DNA of 26,753 nt from contig JAGXLH010000009.1 of NCBI GenBank assembly GCA_018334795.1, positions 1 through 26,753 on the forward strand, written 5' to 3'. Numbering within the stretch: position 1 is the stretch's first letter; each line of letters begins with the position of its first letter. The position numbers and the translations under genes are program-made. The DNA comes from Thermoplasmatota archaeon (GTDB lineage Archaea > Thermoplasmatota > E2 > DHVEG-1). The notes below the pieces were generated by a model. It was not told where the DNA came from. It made no database searches and saw nothing but the letters and a program-made list of their open reading frames with translations. Below are positions 8,701-16,365 of the stretch, piece after piece.

Positions 8701-9650
8701 TGGAGTATCAGCGTCAAGTAGATATTGAGATTCCAACTGCTTCAATGGAAGGGTATGTATATGATAATATGGATGATTCTGAAGGCGTTTTTAATGAATC
8801 TAGTGATACTCCTTTAGTTGATGCCAATATACAACTCTATGGTATTGATGCACTTGATCCAAATCAAGGAACCCCTACAGCTTATGATTGGAATAATATC
8901 AATGAATTGACCACCGATGAAAATGGACATTATAATATTTCATCACTTCTGCCGGGATATTATCAGATTGTTGTTATTGATAAGGATGGATTCCAGTTAG
9001 AAAACACAATCATTCCGGTTAAGGTTGATGAAAACTGGCATAATGTAACCCGTCAACAAGAAGGAAATGTTGAAGGTATGGTGTACTTTGATGAAAATGG
9101 AAATGAAGTATATGATGCGGGTGAAGAAATCTCTGATGCAACTATAGAAGTGATATATACAAGTACAGGAACTAATAATGTAGTTGAAACCATAACTACT
9201 GATGAGAATGGTGCTTATGAAACCTCATCGTTTTTGCCTGGAGGTTATGAATTGAATGTTACTAAGTTACCAGATTATGAAACCGTTACATCTGTTACTA
9301 TCGAAGAAAATAAAACAGTTACAAAGAATGTTTCAATTCAATATGCAAAAATTGAGGTGACGGGTGAAACCATTCGTGAAGATACAAGTCAACCAATTTC
9401 CAACATTAACATTACCTTTGCTGCGGATATTACCGTTGAAAACAATACTGCAAATGAATCAGAAACGGTTTCAGATGCAGAGGGTACATATTCATTGGAA
9501 CTTATGCCAGGTACTTATACGGTAGATGTCGCAGAACGAGTTAACGAAAGTGGAACGATGGTTCAATACACGTTTTCTGGATCGCTTACGATATCTGTTG
9601 GCCAGGATCCAATCAGTTATGACATAAGCTTGGCTCGTGAAGAAGAATAA
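5793..9650 (+). CDS. aglB: AglB/STT3 oligosaccharyltransferase with long beta-rich C-terminal extension
   Basis: The catalytic enzyme of archaeal N-glycosylation; it moves a glycan from dolichyl (di)phosphate to Asn in N-x-S/T sequons on the outer face of the membrane. The 1285 residues comprise a basic cytosolic N-terminus (1-40), about 13 membrane helices (42-525) and an external globular part. Visible motifs are the first acidic loop GPDPYYNMRH (Asp83), a second acidic motif FDHDS (Asp206, Asp208) and the sequon-binding WWDYG at 581-585. After about residue 872 come extra beta domains: one at 872-975, then three carboxypeptidase-regulatory-like repeats (about 980-1078, 1080-1165, 1172-1285). 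These carry the recurring patterns 'TDENGxY', 'LLPGYYxIxV' and 'xVxGxVYxDENGN'. The extension carries its own sequons. The gene has its own strong promoter and a T-rich terminator. Confidence 0.95.
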   Translation: MRKRAQRKSIPDKSVENRVDKTIGKKLSKNKKFRVNKKWWIAGSLIAIFLMVLMLNTYFNVAGGAPFNEDGTGFDKYYLSGPDPYYNMRHVEETLYGENAGYYQFYNQNDPLLNYPLGRSGGRGPFMNILAIGFGQLMTPVMDEVDAVGLAMQFLPALFGALLVFPIYFIGKTLFSRKVGLLAALFLALIPVHLGSGHGSAYALFDHDSINMFLIVTSYFFLIKGVTTLDVKKSSMYALLAGLPLAALTMLWVEAEYLFTIIALYAIVQIIIDIYLGKKDFSVPRTASITLFTGYLLSLPVIASKGGFSPDLNLYLALGVTVFGALYYLFTTKRIPWTLSLPSIFGLGAAGVIFLYFLPMITQYVPFVGGLNKIRDILFGAGIYGNKVSMTIAEAGTYDISRTVMSFGPTLFWIAWIGFFMVGYHYVTKNHRRDHFFLLLLFIIQIWFIGIAGRFINDLIPPIILLSSFFIWLIIDKIDYTAMIKSIKRVGGLQGIRKGVSFLHAFGILFIAFLLILPNAYLALDAAVPATEKNDVFGDLPSGAFGSSFGKEQYWVDAYQWFATQDTEIENPADRPAYISWWDYGFYGVAVGGHPVVADNFQDGIPPASNFHTSTSEQEAVSVWIIRLLEGKAREGPISTTIVTTLKEYLDETDANNFVSWVEEPTSSPSYGEPIAPEYGKEFSQDYPVGQQWPENAVYHDGMDLLTSELSDEELTMLYRDIQDLTGNSIRYYGVEGYDRQIFNIFGFLADRSLLMVAGEGEYSPEDDFVQVKYVTQSGQEIPFEDVMNRTDIQNRQDPIVNTKTIYKDPYFETMFYKTYVGVVQTDENGQKTIPQYQIPCQDMKHFYAQYISPYPEYAYNQGQSAVVIAKYYEGAIINGTISFLDEPKDFDVIVQQNISHYGTEIPVAHDTNTSVNGSYEVIVPAGEVTLQVQRYPELGQNAFVMMNVTFSNEGMHPVITEEEATRSTLEYQRQVDIEIPTASMEGYVYDNMDDSEGVFNESSDTPLVDANIQLYGIDALDPNQGTPTAYDWNNINELTTDENGHYNISSLLPGYYQIVVIDKDGFQLENTIIPVKVDENWHNVTRQQEGNVEGMVYFDENGNEVYDAGEEISDATIEVIYTSTGTNNVVETITTDENGAYETSSFLPGGYELNVTKLPDYETVTSVTIEENKTVTKNVSIQYAKIEVTGETIREDTSQPISNINITFAADITVENNTANESETVSDAEGTYSLELMPGTYTVDVAERVNESGTMVQYTFSGSLTISVGQDPISYDISLAREEE

Positions 9651-9720
9651 AGTTACTTCTTCTTTTTCCATTTTTTTTTCTTCATTATCTTTTTTAACCT
9701 CTTTTTTCTTATCATTTTTT
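9640..9720 (+). terminator. T-rich terminator after aglB
   Basis: An 8-bp hairpin (AAGAAGAA at 9640-9647 with TTCTTCTT at 9657-9664) overlaps the stop codon. A 60-base pyrimidine stretch with T runs of 6 to 9 follows. Archaeal termination depends mainly on such T tracts. The same stretch can be read as a false hydrophobic N-terminal extension of the next gene. Confidence 0.55.
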
Positions 9721-10323
9721 ATGCTTTCAATAAAACAAGGCGAAATAGCAATAAAATTTGTTCGAACAATTCTTTCTTCAACAGTAAAAAATGAAGGTGT
9801 CCCAAAGGATAACTTACCATCTATTTTTGATGATAACTATGGTGTGTTTACCACCCTTCATACCTATCCATCTCATCAGTTAAGAGGATGTATTGGTATT
9901 CCCGAACCAGTTATGTCCTTGAAAAAAGCACTTGTTGAATCAGCGCAATCAGTAAGTCATGATCCTAGATTTCCAGTGTTACAAGATCATGAACTAGAGG
10001 GGATAATCGTAGAAGTGACCGTTCTAACGAAACCAGAGCGTATCAACGAAAAAAAACCAGCAAACATTCTTGAAGAAATCAAAGTTGGAAGAGATGGATT
10101 AATCATTGAACAAGGATATTTTAAAGGGTTACTTCTTCCACAGGTTCCAATTGAACAAAACTGGGATAAGAAAACATTTGTTGAACATACTTGTTTAAAA
10201 GCTGGATTATCAGTAGATGCCTGGAAAGAAGAAAAAACAACTATTAAAAAATTCACAGGTCAAATCTTTACTGAGGAAAAACCATTTGGATCTGTTCAGG
10301 AGAAAACATTTGATGAGTCATGA
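9721..10323 (+). CDS. AMMECR1 family protein
   Basis: The product is a 200-residue member of the AMMECR1 family, recognised by the invariant LRGCIGIPEP segment (residues 57-66) and the downstream 'DPRFP', 'EVTVLTKPE', 'GLIIEQGYFKGLLLPQVP' and 'FLEHtC'-like segments. The biochemical role of the family is not settled; in archaea it is often found near MEMO1-like or radical SAM genes. I chose the start at 9721 because MLSIKQGEIAIKFVR is the usual family N-terminus. The ORF could be extended to 9637, but that extension only translates the aglB terminator T tract. The gene ends with an 11-base overlap into dihydroorotase, so the two are translationally coupled. Confidence 0.9.
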   Translation: MLSIKQGEIAIKFVRTILSSTVKNEGVPKDNLPSIFDDNYGVFTTLHTYPSHQLRGCIGIPEPVMSLKKALVESAQSVSHDPRFPVLQDHELEGIIVEVTVLTKPERINEKKPANILEEIKVGRDGLIIEQGYFKGLLLPQVPIEQNWDKKTFVEHTCLKAGLSVDAWKEEKTTIKKFTGQIFTEEKPFGSVQEKTFDES

Positions 10324-11614
10324 TTTGGTTGTTGAAGGAAACGCATTTGTTAACCATTCATTTCAACGTTGTTGCATTGGTATAGATGATGGAAAGATCA
10401 CTGCGATTAAAAAAGTGTTAACTGGTGAAACCCGTCATCATTTCTCAAAAGAACTCATTCTTCCAGCAGGCATTGATGCTCATGTTCATTTTCGTGATCC
10501 TGGAATGACACATAAAGAAACCTTTCAAACCGGATCCACTGCTGCTGCATATGGTGGAATATCCTGTGTTTTTGATATGCCAAATACACGTCCGGCTAGT
10601 TTCACACCACAAACATTAATGGAGAAAAAAAGAATAATTGATAGAAAAAGTATTGTTGATTACGGATTGTACGCTGGTGTTTCCAAAAAGATTCTAACAG
10701 ATATTGGTTTTATAAACAAATTAGCTTCAGTTTGTCATGGATTTAAAATATTTTTAGGGGAAACGACGAACTCATTAACACTTCCATCTGAGTTAATTCA
10801 ACCAATTCTTGCTAAGATTAAACCGTTTCAAAAACCTGTTTTTGTTCATGCAGAAGACAATTTATGTTTACAAAAACATAAACGAACTGAACATTGTCTT
10901 ATAGATCATCATATTGCTCGTCCACCAACCTGTGAAACACGTGCAATTGATCATGTTGTTTCTGCAGATAAAACAATTGAGACACCGGTTCATATTTGTC
11001 ATGTTTCTTCGGCAGCAGCGTTAAGAAAATTACAAGAAAAACCTTCTTTTATAACGTATGGAATTACGCCTCATCATAGTTTATTAAACATTGAATATGA
11101 TCGGGTGCAAGATTCCTGGTTGAAGGTTAATCCGCCTCTTAGACCAAAACAAGACCAACAAATTTTGTTTAAAACGATACAAGAAGGTAACGTGTATCTA
11201 CTCGAGTCAGATCATGCACCGCATTCAACAAAGGAAAAAGACAAAGATTTTTCAGAAGCACCCTGTGGAATCCCTGGTGTGGAAACCATGTTTCCTCTCT
11301 TTCTTGCTCAAGCAGTGAAACAACGTGTTTCTTTCCCACGAATTATTTCTCTGTTGTCTGAACATCCTTCTCAATTATTGCATCTTTCAAAAGGTGTTAT
11401 AGCTCCAGGTTATGATGCGGATATCATTACCATTGATAAAAAAAACATACAAAAAATTCATAGTGATACCCTTCATTCCAAGGCAGGTTTATCTCCTTTT
11501 GAAGATTTTCCAGCTGTATTTCCTTCCACGGTGTTTATTCGAGGAACGAAAGTGATTGATGATTATGAACAACAGGTCTCTGCAGGATTTGGAAACATGA
11601 TGCCAACACAGTAA
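10313..11614 (+). CDS. pyrC: Dihydroorotase
   Basis: It cyclises carbamoyl-aspartate to dihydroorotate in pyrimidine synthesis. The 433-residue amidohydrolase has the metal-binding H-x-H motif DAHVHFRDPG (His57 and His59), the substrate loop DMPNTRP, FKIFLGE (Lys145, the candidate carboxylated lysine), FVHAEDN, HICHVSSAAALRKL and the catalytic SDHAPHS (Asp300). These are the marks of a class I bacterial/archaeal dihydroorotase. The start at 10313 overlaps the stop of AMMECR1 and follows CAGGAG at 10297-10302. A longer reading from 10217 would run inside the AMMECR1 gene and adds a lysine-rich, non-family N-terminus, so I reject it. Confidence 0.93.
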   Translation: MSHDLVVEGNAFVNHSFQRCCIGIDDGKITAIKKVLTGETRHHFSKELILPAGIDAHVHFRDPGMTHKETFQTGSTAAAYGGISCVFDMPNTRPASFTPQTLMEKKRIIDRKSIVDYGLYAGVSKKILTDIGFINKLASVCHGFKIFLGETTNSLTLPSELIQPILAKIKPFQKPVFVHAEDNLCLQKHKRTEHCLIDHHIARPPTCETRAIDHVVSADKTIETPVHICHVSSAAALRKLQEKPSFITYGITPHHSLLNIEYDRVQDSWLKVNPPLRPKQDQQILFKTIQEGNVYLLESDHAPHSTKEKDKDFSEAPCGIPGVETMFPLFLAQAVKQRVSFPRIISLLSEHPSQLLHLSKGVIAPGYDADIITIDKKNIQKIHSDTLHSKAGLSPFEDFPAVFPSTVFIRGTKVIDDYEQQVSAGFGNMMPTQ

Positions 11615-11684
11615 ATACGAATCTAAAAAATTATTTTGAAAATGTCGGAATTTTTAATTGATAAAACAAAATACGGAGAAAGCA

Positions 11685-12584
11685 ATGAGGTCGAGTAAAA
11701 TCAGTGAGATCCTTTTCCTTTTTTTAAAAGGATTAGCAATGGGATCAGCTGATATCATCCCTGGCGTTTCTGGGGGTACCATTGCATTAATTACTGGTAT
11801 TTATGAAAGATTTGTTTTTGCATTAGAATCGATAAATATTCATTTTTTATATTATTTTGTTTTAGGATTCAAAGACAAAACTAATTTTAAAAAAGCAAAA
11901 GACTCGTTTTTCTCTATTGATTTTCTGTTTTTAATTCCATTAGTATTAGGCATAGTTTGTGCATTTTTAACATTAGCAAATATCATTGGGTTCTTGTTAG
12001 AAACGATTCCAACTCAGACCTTTGCCTTTTTTTTCGGTTTAATTTTTGCTTCGGCTTTCTATGTATATTATACTCATAAAAAATTGTTTACCCGTTCTTC
12101 GTTGTTATTTATTGGTTTAGGTATTCTCATTGGTTTTTTAATTGTTGGTTTAGAAAGCATTCAACTTTCTCATTCTTTAGGTATGATTTTTGCTTCTGGA
12201 ATTATTTCGTTTTGTGCAATGATTCTACCAGGGCTTTCTGGAGCGTTTATCTTACTGGTTCTTGGACAATATGAATTTTTGTTATCTGTGCTTAGAGACC
12301 TTACTCATTTTGAATTTGGTATGATTCTTTTTGTGTTTGCATATGGATTCGGTGGCATTATTGGACTTCTAGGCTTTTCTAAAGTATTATCGTTTTTGTT
12401 TTCAAAATATAAATCTGCTACCATTGCATTTATCACTGGATTGATGATTGGTGCACTTCGAAAACCCGGAATGGAAATAGTAACCCATCCAGATGATTTA
12501 CTATTCACATTGATTTCATTATGTCTTGGTATTTTATTGGTTACTTTTTTTAGTGTGTATGAATTGAAAAAAAACCACGAATAA
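11685..12584 (+). CDS. DUF368 family membrane protein (candidate polyprenyl-phosphate translocase)
   Basis: The 299-residue protein has about eight membrane helices and the two inverted family signatures: GLAMGSADIIPGVSGGTIALITGIYERF (residues 13-40) and, midway, SFCAMILPGLSGAFILLVLGQYE. DUF368 proteins of bacteria (PopT) were shown to return undecaprenyl phosphate across the membrane. In archaea the matching lipid would be dolichyl phosphate, the carrier released by AglB; that role here is inference. The start at 11685 is preceded by GGAG (11675-11678) at a 6-base spacing, and an upstream in-frame TTG at 11658 is less likely. It lies 70 bases after pyrC and about 2 kb after aglB on the same strand. 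Confidence 0.88.
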   Translation: MRSSKISEILFLFLKGLAMGSADIIPGVSGGTIALITGIYERFVFALESINIHFLYYFVLGFKDKTNFKKAKDSFFSIDFLFLIPLVLGIVCAFLTLANIIGFLLETIPTQTFAFFFGLIFASAFYVYYTHKKLFTRSSLLFIGLGILIGFLIVGLESIQLSHSLGMIFASGIISFCAMILPGLSGAFILLVLGQYEFLLSVLRDLTHFEFGMILFVFAYGFGGIIGLLGFSKVLSFLFSKYKSATIAFITGLMIGALRKPGMEIVTHPDDLLFTLISLCLGILLVTFFSVYELKKNHE

Positions 12585-12609
12585 ACACTGATTAATACTG
12601 ATTTGATGA

Positions 12610-12621
12610 AAAATATTTTTT
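12610..12621 (+). promoter_or_regulatory. TATA-like element before the inositol-monophosphatase-family gene
   Basis: The AT-rich stretch AAATATTTTTTA lies 26-37 bases before the ATG at 12647, with no Shine-Dalgarno sequence in between. This fits a leaderless message. Confidence 0.4.
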
Positions 12622-12646
12622 AATCACTAGTAGTTGTTTGTATTGT

Positions 12647-13426
12647 ATGGATGAAGCAGTGAAAGTGTTAGCTCAGCAAATGGTTAAAAAAATCGATCGA
12701 AAAATTCGACGTGAACTTAAATCTCATTTTGTAAAAATGGGCAGAATTATTGACATTGGTGCGGATGGCACACCTACAAAAATGATTGATAAATTAGCTG
12801 AAGAAGTTGCGCTTAAAACCATGAAAAAATCAGAGGTTACTGTTAATCTTCTTAGTGAAGAAGCTGGTTTCGTTGATAATCATGCTGAATATACTTTTGT
12901 ATTAGATCCAGTTGATGGTACTCGTAATGCATCTCGTGGTATCCCTTTTTTTTCAGTATCTTTAGCTGTTGGACGTCATAGTTTGTCTGATGTGGAATAT
13001 GGAATTGTAAAAAATGTTTCAACGGGTGATACATATATAGCTGAGGCAGGAATGGGAGCGTTTTGTAATAAGAATCATATTCTTGTTCCTGATGTTGCTG
13101 CTCGTGAACCAGTATTTGCCGTAACACTTGGTAAACGCTGCAGTGATAAAACCCTTGATATGCTTAAAAATTCAGTTGTCCGATCACTTGGTGCTGCATC
13201 ACTTGAAATGTGTTTAGTAGGAACCGGTGCTCTTGATGCATATATTGTTGAACGTGAGTATATGAGAGTAACTGATATTGCTGCTTCTACGTTGTTTCTT
13301 CGAGAAGCAGGCGGATTTGTCATGGATTTACATGGAGATAGTTTGGATATGATTTTATCGTTAGATGAGAGAACGAGTGTGATTGCAGCTGGTAATATGA
13401 ATCTTGTTGAGCGGTTGATGAGATAA
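12647..13426 (+). CDS. Inositol monophosphatase / fructose-1,6-bisphosphatase family enzyme
   Basis: A 259-residue Li-sensitive, Mg-dependent phosphatase. The metal ligands are visible in order: SEE (Glu71, Glu72), DPVDGTRN (Asp87, Asp90) and VTDIAAS (Asp210, where most relatives have W-D-x-A). Archaeal members commonly act on both inositol-1-phosphate and fructose-1,6-bisphosphate; NADP phosphatase activity is also known. Which one applies cannot be told. The start was placed at the ATG at 12647 rather than the in-frame TTG three codons upstream. The W of the usual W-D motif is replaced by Thr, and the N-terminal helix is highly basic. The gene stands between DUF368 and GGGP synthase with its own TATA-like element. 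Confidence 0.88.
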   Translation: MDEAVKVLAQQMVKKIDRKIRRELKSHFVKMGRIIDIGADGTPTKMIDKLAEEVALKTMKKSEVTVNLLSEEAGFVDNHAEYTFVLDPVDGTRNASRGIPFFSVSLAVGRHSLSDVEYGIVKNVSTGDTYIAEAGMGAFCNKNHILVPDVAAREPVFAVTLGKRCSDKTLDMLKNSVVRSLGAASLEMCLVGTGALDAYIVEREYMRVTDIAASTLFLREAGGFVMDLHGDSLDMILSLDERTSVIAAGNMNLVERLMR

Positions 13427-13470
13427 TGATAAAACAAAGATTAAAAAGTTAGTTTGTATTGTCTACGCTT

Positions 13471-14205
13471 ATGACACTTACTGAAAAGATTAAAACTCAA
13501 GTTCAAGAAGGTCCGTTACATTTTTCACTTATCGATCCTGATAAACAATCTCCTTCTGAAGCAGGAACACTAGCAGCTCATGCGGATGATGCAGGAAGTG
13601 CTGCTATTATGGTTGGAGGATCAACGCTTCTTTCTCAAAAACAAGTTGATGACACGGTGAAAGCAATCAAAGAAAACTCGTCTTTACCTGTAATCTTGTT
13701 TCCTTCAGCAGCTAAATTTTTGAGTCAATATGCTGACGCAGTTTTTTTTATGAGTCTTCTTAATTCACGTAACCTAGGCTATGTTATTCGGGAACATGTA
13801 AAAGGAGCTCCATTTGTGAAACATACCGGTATTGAACCAATTTCCATGGGGTATCTTATCGTTGAACCCGGGATGACCGCAGGTAAAATGGGAGAGGTGG
13901 ATTTAGTGAAAAAAGATGATATCAAAACCGCGGTTGGCTATGCGTTATCTGCTGAATATTTAGGTATGGATTTTTTTTATTTAGAAGCGGGATCTGGTGC
14001 TTCTGAACCGGTGAGTGATGAAATGATTGCAGCTGTTAAACAAAACATTAGTATTCCATTGTGTGTTGGTGGTGGTATCCGATCAGTGAAAACCGTGAAA
14101 CAAAAAGTGATGGCTGGAGCTGATATAATAGTGACTGGTACCGCATTGGAAAAGGAAGAAGATGTGAAGCAAAAGATTGGAGCGATGATTCATAGTTTAA
14201 AATAA
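13471..14205 (+). CDS. Geranylgeranylglyceryl phosphate synthase (GGGP synthase)
   Basis: It forms the first ether bond of archaeal membrane lipids by joining geranylgeranyl diphosphate to sn-glycerol-1-phosphate. The 244-residue TIM barrel has the family signatures HFSLIDPDKQ near the N-terminus, AIMVGGSTL, ILFPSAAKFLSQYADAVFF, YLIVEPGMTAG, FFYLEAGSGASEPV and the phosphate-binding CVGGGIRS and ADIIVTGTALE. The start at 13471 gives the usual length; a TTG four codons upstream is possible but has no support. TTAAAAAG at 13441-13448 is a TATA-like element about 25-30 bases upstream. The presence of this gene strongly supports an archaeal source. Confidence 0.95.
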   Translation: MTLTEKIKTQVQEGPLHFSLIDPDKQSPSEAGTLAAHADDAGSAAIMVGGSTLLSQKQVDDTVKAIKENSSLPVILFPSAAKFLSQYADAVFFMSLLNSRNLGYVIREHVKGAPFVKHTGIEPISMGYLIVEPGMTAGKMGEVDLVKKDDIKTAVGYALSAEYLGMDFFYLEAGSGASEPVSDEMIAAVKQNISIPLCVGGGIRSVKTVKQKVMAGADIIVTGTALEKEEDVKQKIGAMIHSLK

Positions 14206-14224
14206 GAGTAAGGGAATTGAGATT

Positions 14225-14779
14225 ATGAAAGATATTCTTGTAGGAATAACAGGGGCATCTGGAAGTATTTATGGCATTCGTTTACTTCAAGAATTAAAAA
14301 AACAGGATGTTACCGTTCATCTTATTTTATCATCTGCTGCAAAAGAGATTTTAACATTTGAAACTGATGGAACTGTTGAATCGGTGATTAATTTAGCTGA
14401 TCATGTGTATGAAAATGATGATTTATTTGCTGGGCCGGCGAGTGGTTCGTTTGGTATTGATACCATGGTGATTGTTCCATGCAGTATGAAGACCCTTGCT
14501 GCAATTGCAAATGGGTATGCTAATCTGCTTATCACTCGTGCTGCTAGTGTGGTACTTAAAGAAAATAAACCATTAATTGTTGTCCCTCGTGAAACACCTT
14601 TTGATTTAGCAGGATTACAAAATATGTTACAAGTCCATCAAGCTGGTGGAAGTATACTTCCTGCATCACCTGGTTTTTACCATAAGCCTGAAACTATTTC
14701 AGATTTAATCGATTTTATTGTTGGAAAGATATTAGATCAACTTTCTTTTTCTCATCAGTTGTTTAAACGATGGGAATAA
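14225..14779 (+). CDS. ubiX: Flavin prenyltransferase UbiX
   Basis: The enzyme attaches a dimethylallyl group to FMN to make prenylated FMN, the cofactor of UbiD-type decarboxylases. The 184 residues start with the FMN-binding ITGASGSIYG (residues 9-18). They continue with FGIDTMVIVPCSMKTLAAIANGYANLLITRAASVVLKE and the PRETPFDLAGLQNM loop, all diagnostic. No UbiD partner lies in the window. In archaea prenyl-FMN also serves the UbiD-like step of a modified mevalonate pathway (anhydromevalonate phosphate decarboxylase), which would fit the neighbouring isoprenoid lipid gene; that link is inference. The gene follows GGGP synthase by 19 bases on the same strand and is likely cotranscribed. Confidence 0.93.
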   Translation: MKDILVGITGASGSIYGIRLLQELKKQDVTVHLILSSAAKEILTFETDGTVESVINLADHVYENDDLFAGPASGSFGIDTMVIVPCSMKTLAAIANGYANLLITRAASVVLKENKPLIVVPRETPFDLAGLQNMLQVHQAGGSILPASPGFYHKPETISDLIDFIVGKILDQLSFSHQLFKRWE

Positions 14780-14787
14780 AAAATATA

Positions 14788-15375
14788 TTATGTTGTTTGG
14801 TTTTTTTTGCAGATACTAATGAAATTAGTAAAGATTTGCTCTCCGTATTCAGTATTGTTTACTTCAGGATGGAATTGTAGGCCGAAAAATGGTTTTTCTT
14901 TATGCATGATTGCTTGAAACGTACAATTTTCACTTTTTGCAAGATTTTTCATTGAATCTGGTAAAATTGTGATTTCATCATTGTGTGATTCCCAGACGAT
15001 TGACTCCTTTGGAACATTGATAAATAATGGATGTTCTCTTTCAATTAAAGTAAGGGTTATTTTTCCAAATTCAGGTATTTTAGATGGTTTTGCATCACCA
15101 CCGAAAAAACGGGCCATGAATTGATGACCTGCACAAATTCCAAGTATTGGTATGTCAGATTTTCTTAGGTATTCATCACAATTACCAAGTTTGTTTTCCA
15201 ATCCGATACGAGGAGCACCGCCTGAAAGTATTAATCCATCAACTCCTTCATCAGTTAATGTTTTCCAAGAGGTAGTATTGGGTACAATTTTTGTGGTTGC
15301 ATCAAGATATTTTAACATTCTCCATTCCCGATGAGTCCATTGTCCTCCATTGTCCACGACATAAATTGAAACCAT
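14788..15375 (-). CDS. guaAA: GMP synthase, glutamine amidotransferase subunit
   Basis: The 195-residue class I glutamine amidotransferase supplies ammonia to the ATP-pyrophosphatase subunit for XMP to GMP conversion. Visible parts are VVDNGGQW at the N-terminus, GLILSGGAP, the nucleophile elbow GICAGHQ (Cys81), WESHNDEI and the catalytic His-Glu pair in QFHPEVNNTEYG. In bacteria this domain is fused to the synthetase; separate subunits are the archaeal form. The start at 15375 (ATG) was preferred over the in-frame TTG at 15387, which lies too close to the upstream GAGG. It is the last gene of the purE-guaAB-guaAA operon and is convergent with ubiX. Confidence 0.92.
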   Translation of the reverse strand: MVSIYVVDNGGQWTHREWRMLKYLDATTKIVPNTTSWKTLTDEGVDGLILSGGAPRIGLENKLGNCDEYLRKSDIPILGICAGHQFMARFFGGDAKPSKIPEFGKITLTLIEREHPLFINVPKESIVWESHNDEITILPDSMKNLAKSENCTFQAIMHKEKPFFGLQFHPEVNNTEYGEQIFTNFISICKKNQTT

Positions 15376-15411
15376 ACTTTTCTTCAAACCTCACATGTTC
15401 CATTCATCTTT

Positions 15412-16359
15412 TTATTCCCATTCGATTGTCCCTGGTGGTTTATTGGTAACATCATAGACCACACGATTTATATCATGACCTAACGTGTTAGTAATTCGAT
15501 TCGAAATAACATCTATTATGTCATGAGGAATAGTACTAAATGAACAACTCATAGCATCCATACTTTCTACCGCTCTAATTGCAATAACTTGACCATATGC
15601 TCGTTTATCGCCATGGACTCCTACTGATTTAACAGGGAGAAGAACTGCGAAATATTGCCAGGGAAGCGTCATTTTTTTCTCAGATGATGCTTTTTCAATT
15701 TCTTCCTCCACAATAGCACATGCTTCTCGAACGATATCTGTTCTTTTTGGAGTGGCCTCACCCATAATTCTAATGGCAAGACCGGGACCTGGGAAGGGTT
15801 GTTTTTCTGAAACAGAAACGTGTAGTTCACGGGCAAGTTCCCTTACTTCATCTTTGTATAAATCACGGAGTGGTTCCACAAGTTTCAAATTCATTTTTTC
15901 AGGTAAACCACCTACATTATGATGTGATTTAATGGTATCGCGAAGTTCTCCACCAGATTCAATCCAGTCAGGTGCAATTGTTCCTTGAACGAGATATTGA
16001 ATGTTTTCTTCATTTGCCACTTCATCAAAGAGTTCAATGAATTTTTCACCAATGATTTTTCGTTTTTTCTCAGGGTCAGTCACGTTTTTTAATGAAGCGT
16101 AATATTCTTTACTTGCATCGATGAATCGATAATTAAGATTCATTTCTTCCATGAGTTTCTTGGTGTTTTTAGATTCATTTTTCCGCATGTATCCCGTGTC
16201 AACATGCACTGCGATTAACTGGTCACCAATAGCTTTATTCACAAGTGCTGCGCAAACAGTGCTGTCCACGCCGCCGGAGAACGCAATAAGTGCTTTTCCC
16301 TTCACGGTTTTTTGAATTTGTTCGGTTGCTTCTTTGATAAAAGCGGTTGGTTTAAACAT
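15412..16359 (-). CDS. guaAB: GMP synthase, ATP-pyrophosphatase subunit
   Basis: A 315-residue N-type ATP pyrophosphatase that adenylates XMP and aminates it to GMP using ammonia from the partner subunit. The PP-loop FSGGVDST (Ser28-Ser33) is near the N-terminus. Further signatures are VHVDTGYMRKNE, QGTIAPDWIESGG, IKSHHNVGGLP, PFPGPGLAIRI and the C-terminal dimer/XMP-binding tail VVYDVTNKPPGTIEWE. The length and domain order match stand-alone archaeal GuaAB. It begins 6 bases after purE and ends 36 bases before guaAA on the same strand. Confidence 0.95.
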   Translation of the reverse strand: MFKPTAFIKEATEQIQKTVKGKALIAFSGGVDSTVCAALVNKAIGDQLIAVHVDTGYMRKNESKNTKKLMEEMNLNYRFIDASKEYYASLKNVTDPEKKRKIIGEKFIELFDEVANEENIQYLVQGTIAPDWIESGGELRDTIKSHHNVGGLPEKMNLKLVEPLRDLYKDEVRELARELHVSVSEKQPFPGPGLAIRIMGEATPKRTDIVREACAIVEEEIEKASSEKKMTLPWQYFAVLLPVKSVGVHGDKRAYGQVIAIRAVESMDAMSCSFSTIPHDIIDVISNRITNTLGHDINRVVYDVTNKPPGTIEWE

Positions 16360-16365
16360 AGGTCT

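Noticed and set aside
9637..9720. N-terminal hydrophobic extension of the AMMECR1 protein (signal-peptide-like)
   Set aside because: It is only the translation of the aglB terminator T tract; the family N-terminus begins at 9721.
10217..10312. Longer dihydroorotase start inside the AMMECR1 gene
   Set aside because: It gives a lysine-rich stretch absent from the family; the ATG at 10313 has a ribosome binding site and the usual length.
12852..13127. 91-residue minus-strand ORF rich in His and Gln
   Set aside because: It is the mirror of the phosphatase gene, whose catalytic motifs are intact on the plus strand.
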